A stretch of DNA of 12,750 bases, taken from NCBI GenBank assembly GCA_900544425.1, contig UQUX01000048.1:1-12750 (forward strand), written 5' to 3'. Of the stretch, positions 7,225-12,750 are shown piece after piece (within the stretch, counting starts at the first letter, position 1; every line of letters begins with the position of its first letter). Source of the stretch: an uncultured Collinsella sp. (GTDB lineage Bacteria; Actinomycetota; Coriobacteriia; Coriobacteriales; Coriobacteriaceae). Both the position numbers and the translations under genes were made by a program. Under the pieces are notes generated by a model. It made no database searches, was not told the origin of the DNA, and was given only the letters and a program-made list of their open reading frames with translations.

Positions 7225-7275
7225 GATCAATTGCCTTTATTGAGTATACCGCCCCGAGCGGATACGAGGCCTGTC

Positions 7276-7962
7276 TTACGCCTCAAGCGCAGCCTTGAAC
7301 CAACTTGTAATACTCGTGGGATGCGTGATGGCGGTGCCGACGACAACGGCCCAGGCGCCAGCATCGATCGCGGCGCGAGCCTCCTCGGGCGTGTGCACGC
7401 GGCCCTCGCAGATGATGGGAAGACCGGGGAATTCCTCGGTCGCCTGACGCAGGAGCGGCAGATCGGGGCCATCGGCCATGGTGCAGTCGATGGCAGCGAC
7501 ACCGTGAGAAAGCGTGGTAGATACCAGGTCGAAGCCCATATCAACCGCACGGCGAATGTCCTCGATGGTGGCACAATCCGCCATCAGGAGCACACCCTCC
7601 TCGTGCAGCGGGCGGAAGGTATCCTCGACCGACTTGCCGTCGGGACGCGGACGATCGGTGGCGTCGATCGCCACGATATCGGCACCCGCAGCAACGCAGG
7701 CGCGAGCGTGACGCAGCGTCGGCGTGATGTAAACGCCCTCGTGCCCATCCTTCCACAGGCCGATAACGGGGACCTCACAGCGACCCTTAATGGCGGCAAT
7801 GTCGGCAAGGCCCTGGCAGCGAATGGCGGCGGCGCCGCCGAGCTCGCAAGCACGAGACATTTGAGCCATGGTCTCGGGCGTACGAAGCGGCTCGCCCATA
7901 TACGCCTGAACGCTCACGACGAGCTTGCCCTTCAGGGACTGGATCAAAGGATCAACGGTCAT
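7276..7962 (-). CDS. nanE: N-acetylmannosamine-6-phosphate 2-epimerase
   Basis: This 228-residue TIM-barrel enzyme converts ManNAc-6-P to GlcNAc-6-P in sialic acid catabolism. Family signatures are present in order: LVVSVQA at 14-20, AAAIRCQG at 44-51, PVIGLWK at 65-71 (catalytic Lys71), ADIVAIDATDRPRP at 94-107, LLMADCAT at 125-132, CEGRVHTPEEA at 185-195 (Glu186), and VVVGTAITHPTSIT at 206-219. The frame runs 38 codons further upstream, but that stretch is a long hairpin. The ATG at 7962 gives the canonical N-terminus and has AGAAAGG at 11 nt. It follows nanK in the same direction across a 141-nt gap and is the last nan gene before rapZ. Confidence 0.95.
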   Translation of the reverse strand: MTVDPLIQSLKGKLVVSVQAYMGEPLRTPETMAQMSRACELGGAAAIRCQGLADIAAIKGRCEVPVIGLWKDGHEGVYITPTLRHARACVAAGADIVAIDATDRPRPDGKSVEDTFRPLHEEGVLLMADCATIEDIRRAVDMGFDLVSTTLSHGVAAIDCTMADGPDLPLLRQATEEFPGLPIICEGRVHTPEEARAAIDAGAWAVVVGTAITHPTSITSWFKAALEA

Positions 7963-7980
7963 GTTCGACTCAACCTTTCT

Positions 7981-8086
7981 CAAAAACAGCCTTCTGAGAC
8001 ACCGCACCTTGACGTTCAAACCGTCGCTCGCGTACCGAAGTACGCTTCGCTCCTCTTTCACGTCAATCTGCGGCACCTCAGAAGGC
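7981..8086 (-). terminator. Long hairpin with U tract between nanK and nanE
   Basis: Plus 7989-8006 pairs with 8069-8086. Ten Watson-Crick pairs, three wobbles that exist only on the minus RNA (7999-8001 with 8074-8076) and five more pairs make an 18-bp base stem. After a 2x2 mismatch a 7-bp stem follows (8009-8015 with 8060-8066). The tip is a 6-bp stem, 8030-8035 with 8040-8045, closed by a UUCG tetraloop flanked by C and G on the minus RNA. Five U residues follow the base (7982-7986). It is terminator-like but sits in front of nanE, so attenuation or a repeat element are both possible. Confidence 0.7.
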
Positions 8087-8103
8087 GCACTTGGTAGCTA
8101 TGT

Positions 8104-9069
8104 TTATTTCAACGACGCAAGAAGGTGTTCGGCGGCACCGATGAGCGGAGCATCGCCCTCAAGAGAACCGATGAGGATCGGCGTGTCCTGAAGCGGATCG
8201 AGCGCCTGGCTGGCATAGCCCTCGTGTACCGAATCCTTCCACGTCTGTGAACGCCAATCGGGACCTTGGTGAATCACGCCACCCGAAAGCACGATGACCT
8301 CAGGGTCCAGGATGTTAGCGAGCGAGCCCAAGCTGGCACCCAGCGCAAAGCCGGCGTCATGGATGACCTCAGTCGCCTTTGCGTCGCCCGCGCGGCACAG
8401 GTCGTTTACATCGCGACCGACCGAAGGACGGCTGGGGTCGACGCGGCCAAAGCGCTCGTCGTACATGCGACCAATGGAAGTGCCCGAAGCAACAGACTCA
8501 AGATGGCCAGAACGCCCGCAGGCGCAGGGAATGCCGGCGGCAGCCGAGCACTCGATGTGGCCCATATGACCGGCAGCACCGTGGAAGCCCTGCATCACGC
8601 GGCCGTTCTCGACATATGCGCCGCCGATGCCCGTACCGATGCCCAGACACAAGACGGAGAACTTGCCCTTGCCGACGCCCCAGTGGGCCTCGCCCAGAGC
8701 ATGAGCCTGCACGTCGCCCACCACGGCAACGGGAAGACCAAGGTCCTCGCGCAGACGCGGCCCCAACTGAACGCCAGACCAGCCGGGCATGATCTCGTTG
8801 GCGTAGGCGATGGCGCCCGTCTTGGGGTCGACGACACCGGCGGCGCCAATACCGATACCGAGGACCTCGACATCGGGGTTCGCCTCGAGAGCAGCCTTGA
8901 TGGACGCCTCGATGCGCTGGAAAACTGCCTCGCCGCCTTCTTGGGCCTCGGTGGGAACCTCGGCTTCAAAGACCGGATGGGGCACGCCGCCATCAGCCGG
9001 ATACTCCATAATGGCAGTCGCAATCTTGGTGCCGCCGATATCGACGGAGCAAACGTACTTGTTCTCCAT
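8104..9069 (-). CDS. nanK: ROK-family sugar kinase, probable N-acetylmannosamine kinase
   Basis: This 321-residue ROK kinase most likely phosphorylates ManNAc to ManNAc-6-P with ATP. Visible motifs are the phosphate loop VDIGGTK at 9-15, the catalytic-base region VVGDVQAHALGE at 116-127 (Asp119), GIGTGIGGAYVENG at 143-156, and the zinc-site region from 164 to 191. That region holds AGHMGH at 166-171 and CACGRSGHLE at 182-191. Glucokinases usually have AGExGH there. As I recall, E. coli NanK has AGHIGH, so His168 favours ManNAc kinase. The third zinc cysteine of the usual CxCGxxGC motif is His189. The ATG at 9069 has AAGGAG at 6 nt; a TTG at 9096 is less likely. Its place between nanA and nanE supports the call, but substrate remains inferred. 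Confidence 0.8.
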   Translation of the reverse strand: MENKYVCSVDIGGTKIATAIMEYPADGGVPHPVFEAEVPTEAQEGGEAVFQRIEASIKAALEANPDVEVLGIGIGAAGVVDPKTGAIAYANEIMPGWSGVQLGPRLREDLGLPVAVVGDVQAHALGEAHWGVGKGKFSVLCLGIGTGIGGAYVENGRVMQGFHGAAGHMGHIECSAAAGIPCACGRSGHLESVASGTSIGRMYDERFGRVDPSRPSVGRDVNDLCRAGDAKATEVIHDAGFALGASLGSLANILDPEVIVLSGGVIHQGPDWRSQTWKDSVHEGYASQALDPLQDTPILIGSLEGDAPLIGAAEHLLASLK

Positions 9070-9142
9070 GTCGCTCTCCTTAGGAGATATAAACAACTAC
9101 AGGAAATGCGCCGTCAGGCTAGCCGTCACAGCGCGGTAAAGG

Positions 9143-9238
9143 TTTTCCAGGTGCCCGAGATCGCCGAGAAGCCGTGTGGCCATTGACCTAATGGGTCATG
9201 GCCGCACGGTTGAACGGCGAGGTCGGGTGCCTGGGAAA
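9143..9238 (+). other. 96-nt imperfect hairpin, better paired as plus-strand RNA
   Basis: The whole stretch folds on itself as three helices: 9143-9158 with 9223-9238, 9161-9166 with 9215-9220, and 9170-9183 with 9198-9211, capped by GACC/GGTC and a 5-nt loop. On the plus RNA five positions are G-U wobbles and one internal loop is a tandem GA/GA mismatch. On the minus RNA these become A-C and U-C clashes, and no position favours the minus strand. It starts 3 nt after the nanA stop codon in the operon direction. No U tract flanks it on either side, so it is not a standard terminator. The only plus-strand promoter hint is a lone TATAAA at 9088-9093 without a -35. Confidence 0.6.
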
Positions 9239-9241
9239 GCT

Positions 9242-10162
9242 TTAAAGGAGGCCGTTGTCCTGGAGGACCTTCTTAATCGCCTCGACGTTCTCACCGGTCA
9301 TGGCCTTCACCGGGCGCGGCATGGTCGGGCTGTCGAAGATGCCCATGAGGTTCATAGCGGTCTTGAAGGCGCCGACGCCACCGGCATAGCCCTGGACGCC
9401 CGAGGTGACATCCCAGATGTGGGAGATCTCATTGAGACGATCCTGCTCGGCCTTGACGGTAGCCCAGTCACCAGCCTGAGCGGCCTTCCACTGACGCACG
9501 TAGCCCTCGGGCTCAACGTTGGCGAGACCCGGGACGGAACCGTCAGCGCCGCCGAGATAGGCGCCGTCGACAACAACCTCGTGACCGGTGAGGATGCTCA
9601 TCGGATGGCCGTTCTTCTCGTTCTCCTGAACGAGGTAGCGGAACGAGATGTCATCACCCGAGGAATCCTTGACGCCAGCAAGGACGCCCTCGGCGCCGAG
9701 CTTGGCAAGGAGCTTCCAGGGGAGCTTGGTGTGAACGCAGACGGGAATGTCATAGGCAAAGATGGGCAGGTCGAGCTCCTCGTGCAGGATGCGGAAGTGC
9801 TCCTCGACCTCGGTCATACCCTGCAGGGCATAGAACGGGCAGGTGGCGACGAGGGCATCGGCGCCCAGCTCCTGGGCGACCTTGCCGTGCTCAATCATGC
9901 GCTCGGTCTCGGTATCGATGATGCCGACCAGAACAGGCACACGGTGGTCGACGATACGAACGGCCTCGGCGATAATCTGGCGACGGCGCTCATCGGTGGA
10001 GAAGACGACCTCGCCCGAAGACCCCAAGAAGAACAGACCATCGACGCCGGCATCGATCATGCGGTTGATGCTGCGCTCAAAGGAGGCAACGTCGAGCTGG
10101 TGGTCTTCGGTATCGGGAACAACGACGGGAGGGATAACGCCGGTGAATTTCTGAGTTGCCAC
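9242..10162 (-). CDS. nanA: N-acetylneuraminate lyase (DHDPS/NAL superfamily aldolase)
   Basis: This 306-residue class I aldolase most likely cleaves Neu5Ac to ManNAc and pyruvate. The superfamily motif is GSSGE at 47-51. The catalytic tyrosine is Tyr137 in FAYDIP and the Schiff-base lysine is Lys165 in AGVKDSSGD. Both numbers match E. coli NanA as I remember it. The start is GTG at 10162: AAGGAG lies 6 nt upstream and the N-terminus becomes MATQKFTGVIPP, the usual family start. Upstream in-frame codons reach into the preceding gene and are not needed. Related family members include dihydrodipicolinate synthase and other 2-keto acid aldolases, so the substrate rests mainly on adjacency to nanK and nanE. 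Confidence 0.83.
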   Translation of the reverse strand: MATQKFTGVIPPVVVPDTEDHQLDVASFERSINRMIDAGVDGLFFLGSSGEVVFSTDERRRQIIAEAVRIVDHRVPVLVGIIDTETERMIEHGKVAQELGADALVATCPFYALQGMTEVEEHFRILHEELDLPIFAYDIPVCVHTKLPWKLLAKLGAEGVLAGVKDSSGDDISFRYLVQENEKNGHPMSILTGHEVVVDGAYLGGADGSVPGLANVEPEGYVRQWKAAQAGDWATVKAEQDRLNEISHIWDVTSGVQGYAGGVGAFKTAMNLMGIFDSPTMPRPVKAMTGENVEAIKKVLQDNGLL

Positions 10163-10230
10163 AAGAATCTCCTTAGCTGTCTGGCGAGCGGCCCTATGAC
10201 GCTCACTCTTGTTGGCAGTGTCCAGGCCGT

Positions 10231-11082
10231 CTAGGCCAAAGAACACGGATAGAACGTTTGGTTAAAGAAGTCGACGACTTCGTTTTCGAACGCGTTAATA
10301 CGCTCATGAGCGTATTTGGCATAGATGATATGCCTCCGGTCACACTCAAGACCGTTGAATACGGCAAACTGACCCTTGGGGTCGCTCACGGTATCCATGA
10401 GCGACGTGCCCATGAGCACCGATCCGCGCACCCGAGACGACAGAGCCTCGAGGCCACCGGGAATTGGATTGGCAACCGCCGTGCAGGCAAGTCCGCGCTC
10501 GTCCAGAGCAGAAACCGCCAGCGCGACACCGCCGCCAAGACCCTCGCCCCATGCAAAAATGCGATCGGGATCCATGCCATCAAGATTGCGCGCGACCTTC
10601 GCCAACGCGCAGCCCCAACGGACGCGCTTGACAAAAGCGGGCGAAGCAATCCCCCACTGCAGGTCGTCCGCACCAGCAACATCGTCATCCAGCGCGAGAA
10701 CGGCATACCCCATGGCGGCAAATCTCGTCATGTGATGCCATCCACGCACGGGTCGATCGATGTCGTGAAACATCAGGCACAGCGGCACGCGCTCAGACAC
10801 TCGGGCACGACCGACAGGCTCGATCAAACGAGCGTGAATCGCATCGTCACCGAGCTCAAAGGAGACCTCCGAGTAACGGGCGCAGGGGTTAACAAAGTCA
10901 ATCGCCGTAATGGCCAGGCCTTGAATCTCAAGATTCGAAGCGCATGTCTCTAAATCAGAAACATCTGCTTGGACATCACCGCGCCAGTCCCGATATTCTG
11001 CGAGCCTTGACGAAACCGTTCCAGGCATCTCCGCGAGCCCGGGGACGATCAGCTCGTCGATATTGCTCTCGCACTTAGACAT
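10231..11082 (-). CDS. Degenerate CE7-like alpha/beta-hydrolase, probable pseudoenzyme
   Basis: This 283-residue protein aligns by eye with the CE7 esterase encoded just upstream. RIFAWGEGLGGG (175-185, around Gly181) matches RVFVNGASQGGG of the neighbour (176-187), and the stretch from MGTSLMDTV to QFAVFN matches FGTGTADIV to QFAVYN. The positions of the catalytic Asp (Asp230) and His (His259 in KYAHE) are kept, but the nucleophile serine is Gly181. The oxyanion region HGYPG has become HDIDR, and the PGQGG turn is lost. About 40 residues of the helical insert before the Asp are also missing. Its ATG overlaps the neighbour's stop by 8 nt and has GGGAGGGGAGG ahead of it, so it is actively translated in this design. 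It may be a regulatory or structural partner subunit, which is inference. Confidence 0.7.
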   Translation of the reverse strand: MSKCESNIDELIVPGLAEMPGTVSSRLAEYRDWRGDVQADVSDLETCASNLEIQGLAITAIDFVNPCARYSEVSFELGDDAIHARLIEPVGRARVSERVPLCLMFHDIDRPVRGWHHMTRFAAMGYAVLALDDDVAGADDLQWGIASPAFVKRVRWGCALAKVARNLDGMDPDRIFAWGEGLGGGVALAVSALDERGLACTAVANPIPGGLEALSSRVRGSVLMGTSLMDTVSDPKGQFAVFNGLECDRRHIIYAKYAHERINAFENEVVDFFNQTFYPCSLA

Positions 11083-12052
11083 GAGCCTCCCCTCCCTCGC
11101 AGAAAAACGGAATGATCAGATCGTCAAAGTCCTGAATCTCCTCGTGGCCAAAGCCTTCAAAGAACTCATGACGCTTTTCGCAGGTCAGGTTGTTATAGAC
11201 CGCAAACTGCGTCGCCGGCGGACAGACGATATCGGCTGTGCCCGTGCCAAACAGCACGGGGCATTTGACCATGGGGGCAAAGTTCTTGGAATCGAAGTAC
11301 GCCAGTTTGGCATAGGCCTCCTCAATACGAGTCGAGTCCTCGTCAAACCAACGCGACCAATAACGCAGGCCTTCATAAGCGATATCGTCGGCATCCAGAT
11401 CCCAAACAAGGCGGAAATCCGACAGGAAGGGATAGAGGATGGCAGCGCGATTGATAAGCTCACTATTAAGCGCGCAGGTCGCAATGCCCAAACCGCCGCC
11501 CTGCGATGCGCCGTTCACAAATACGCGGGAAAGATCGATGCCCTCGAGCTCGCGAACAATACGGCACAGAATGCGGATATCCTGGTGCAAGCGGACATAG
11601 TAAAGATTGGCCGGGTCGCCGTCGATACCGGCGACGATATGCCCAGCAACCGTCGTGCCTTCAAATCCACCAATATCCTCGGAGGGGCCACCCTGGCCAG
11701 GACAATCGAGAGCGATGAGTGCCATGCCCATGCCCGCAAACGACGCCTGCTCGAACCAGCTGCGGCTTGCACCCGGATAGCCGTGGAACTGTAGCACCAG
11801 CGGCACGGGCTCGTCCGAAACCGGCTGGAGATACTTGGCATGCAGGCGTGCACCGCACATGCCGGTATACCAGAGGTCGAAAAACCGACAGGTCGCGGAA
11901 TCCGCAACCGAAGCCGCCTCAATCGCATAGTCGAGCTCGACGGCGTCGGCCTCGGCCATGCGGTCCTTCCAAAAGAGATCGAAATCCGATGGACGGGGCA
12001 TAGCGCCTCGATATTCACCAAATTGCTGTTGTAGCTCCTGAGCACTTGGCAT
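11075..12052 (-). CDS. CE7-family carbohydrate acetyl esterase (acetyl xylan esterase/cephalosporin-C deacetylase type)
   Basis: This 325-residue alpha/beta-hydrolase of the CE7 family removes acetyl groups from small sugars. The catalytic triad is visible: Ser183 in NGASQGGG, Asp274 in GTGTADIVCPP, and His303 in EGFGHEE. The oxyanion-side motif QFHGYPG is at 88-94. The family RGQ motif appears here as PGQ (118-120). Length fits the family (about 320), whose members are usually cytoplasmic hexamers; no signal peptide is seen. I chose the ATG at 12052; a TTG at 12067 has no usable spacing to its AAAGG. Beside nanA, nanK and nanE it may de-O-acetylate imported sialic acids rather than xylan. 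Pneumococcus also has a CE7 esterase beside its nan genes, as I recall. Substrate is inferred. Confidence 0.9.
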   Translation of the reverse strand: MPSAQELQQQFGEYRGAMPRPSDFDLFWKDRMAEADAVELDYAIEAASVADSATCRFFDLWYTGMCGARLHAKYLQPVSDEPVPLVLQFHGYPGASRSWFEQASFAGMGMALIALDCPGQGGPSEDIGGFEGTTVAGHIVAGIDGDPANLYYVRLHQDIRILCRIVRELEGIDLSRVFVNGASQGGGLGIATCALNSELINRAAILYPFLSDFRLVWDLDADDIAYEGLRYWSRWFDEDSTRIEEAYAKLAYFDSKNFAPMVKCPVLFGTGTADIVCPPATQFAVYNNLTCEKRHEFFEGFGHEEIQDFDDLIIPFFCEGGEAHV

Positions 12053-12088
12053 GGCTCGTGAACCCAACCTTTCGAAATCGCAACGGAG

Positions 12089-12116
12089 GTGCGCCCGGCA
12101 AGGGAACCGGGCGCAC
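12089..12116 (-). other. GC-rich stem-loop between transporter and esterase genes
   Basis: GTGCGCCCGG at 12089-12098 pairs perfectly with CCGGGCGCAC at 12107-12116 around an 8-nt loop, 16 nt after the transporter gene's stop codon. No U tract follows on the minus strand. It may protect the upstream message from 3' exonucleases or act as a weak terminator; transcription probably continues into the esterase gene. Confidence 0.55.
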
Positions 12117-12132
12117 GGGAGGGAAAGCGAGG

Positions 12133-12750
12133 CTACTCGCCGAGCTTGGGATGCAGCAGCGACGGCGCAGCGCCGAGCAGCATCTTGGTGTAGGGGTCCT
12201 GAGGGTGCTGGAAGACCTGCTTGGCCTCGCCCTGCTCGACGATCTTGCCGCCATTCATAACGATGATGTCGTCAGAGATATAGCGGACCGTCTGGATGTC
12301 ATGGCTGATGAACACCATGGCCAGGCCGAGCTCCTTCTTAAGGTCGGTCAGCAGGTTCAGAATCTGCGCGCGGACCGAAACGTCCAGAGCCGAGGTGGGC
12401 TCGTCGGCGATGATGGCATCGGGGTTCAGCGACAGGGCGCGCGCAATTGCGACGCGCTGGCGCTGGCCGCCCGAAAGCTGGCCGGGAAGAACCTCGGCGG
12501 CGGAGCTGGGCAGACCGGTGAGCTCCAAGAGCTCCTTGACGCGCTTCTCCTGCTCGGCCTCGGTACCCAGGTTGTGGACGCGCATGGGGTCGAGCAGTTG
12601 CTCGCGAACGACCATGCGGGGATTGAGCGCCGTGGCCGGGTTCTGGAACACGACCGAGATGACGCGACCCATGTGGCGACGGTCCTCGGCGGTACGTTTG
12701 GTAACGTCCTTGCCCTTAAAGTAGACCTTGCCGCTCGTGGGGGCCTGCAG
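12133..12750 (-). CDS. Peptide/nickel-type ABC transporter ATP-binding protein, partial (DppF/OppF family)
   Basis: The last 205 codons of an ABC importer ATPase are present. The frame is open to the window edge, so the N-terminus and Walker A are missing. Visible parts are the Q-loop VVFQNPATALNPR, the signature LSGGQRQRVAIARAL, Walker B AIIADEPTSALD, the H-loop FISHDI, and the C-terminal DPYTKMLLGAAP segment typical of oligopeptide/dipeptide/nickel transporter ATPases. It would energise uptake together with two permeases, a partner ATPase and a lipoprotein encoded beyond the window. Being directly upstream of the esterase and nan genes, the system may carry sialic acid, as the peptide-type Sat transporter does in Haemophilus ducreyi. 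A true peptide transporter is the main alternative. Confidence 0.93.
   Translation of the reverse strand: MQAPTSGKVYFKGKDVTKRTAEDRRHMGRVISVVFQNPATALNPRMVVREQLLDPMRVHNLGTEAEQEKRVKELLELTGLPSSAAEVLPGQLSGGQRQRVAIARALSLNPDAIIADEPTSALDVSVRAQILNLLTDLKKELGLAMVFISHDIQTVRYISDDIIVMNGGKIVEQGEAKQVFQHPQDPYTKMLLGAAPSLLHPKLGE

Noticed and set aside
7021..7243. Possible small genes around the rapZ start on either strand
   Set aside because: They overlap the rapZ coding start and the terminator-like hairpin, and show no ribosome binding site of their own or familiar motif.
7963..8076. 38-residue N-terminal extension of nanE
   Set aside because: It would translate through the long hairpin, it resembles nothing, and the NanE fold begins at the ATG at 7962.
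9143..9238. Reading the nanA-nanK hairpin as an intrinsic terminator
   Set aside because: No U-rich tail follows it on either strand, so it is listed as a structured element instead.
7989..9238. CRISPR, insertion sequence or attachment site for the two long palindromes
   Set aside because: They are single inverted repeats with different sequences, with no direct-repeat spacing, transposase or target-site duplication in view.
10163..10246. 28-residue N-terminal extension of nanA from the ATG at 10246
   Set aside because: It overlaps the end of the preceding gene. The GTG at 10162 has an ideal ribosome binding site and gives a standard aldolase start.
12053..12067. TTG start for the CE7 esterase at 12067
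   Set aside because: Its AAAGG lies directly against the TTG with no spacing. The ATG at 12052 is favoured, though its own ribosome binding site is also weak.

Overview
The window reads as a GC-rich actinobacterial chromosome segment, most likely a gut Coriobacteriia such as Collinsella. That genus call is an inference from gene order and protein style, not from a search. The gene string rapZ-whiA-gap-pgk-tpiA-(gpmI)-secG is the actinobacterial arrangement, and RapZ carries the Arg-type Walker A loop common in that phylum. All 13 supported genes are on the minus strand, so transcription runs from high to low coordinates. No mobile element, CRISPR array, tRNA or rRNA is visible, and no stretch over 300 bases lacks a gene.

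Region 1 (12750 down to about 7276) looks like a sialic acid utilisation block. In transcription order it holds: the tail of a peptide/nickel-type ABC transporter ATPase; a CE7 (acetyl xylan esterase family) esterase; an overlapping second CE7-like protein that has lost the catalytic serine; an N-acetylneuraminate lyase (nanA); a ROK kinase best read as ManNAc kinase (nanK); and ManNAc-6-P epimerase (nanE). Together these could import sialic acid, remove O-acetyl groups, and convert Neu5Ac through ManNAc and ManNAc-6-P to GlcNAc-6-P. The later steps (nagA, nagB), a sialidase and a regulator are not in the window. Two very long imperfect hairpins (about 96 and 98 nt) separate nanA from nanK and nanK from nanE.

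Region 2 (7177 to 5321) is rapZ followed 6 nt later by whiA. The yvcK/mgfK gene that usually lies between them is absent.

Region 3 (5127 to 452) is a lower-glycolysis operon: gap, pgk, tpiA, gpmI. It is preceded by an AT-rich control region with a good -10 box and a perfect 14-bp palindrome with a CG centre. A strong terminator-like hairpin lies between gap and pgk. pgk and tpiA overlap by 8 nt, tpiA and gpmI are 5 nt apart, and a perfect 13-bp intrinsic terminator closes the operon. secG follows at 287-33.

The main points for a second look are the CE7 pseudoenzyme fused by overlap to an intact CE7 esterase, the two long intergenic hairpins (one of which pairs better as the RNA opposite to the genes), the recurring terminator-like leaders inside co-directional gene runs, and the loss of yvcK.
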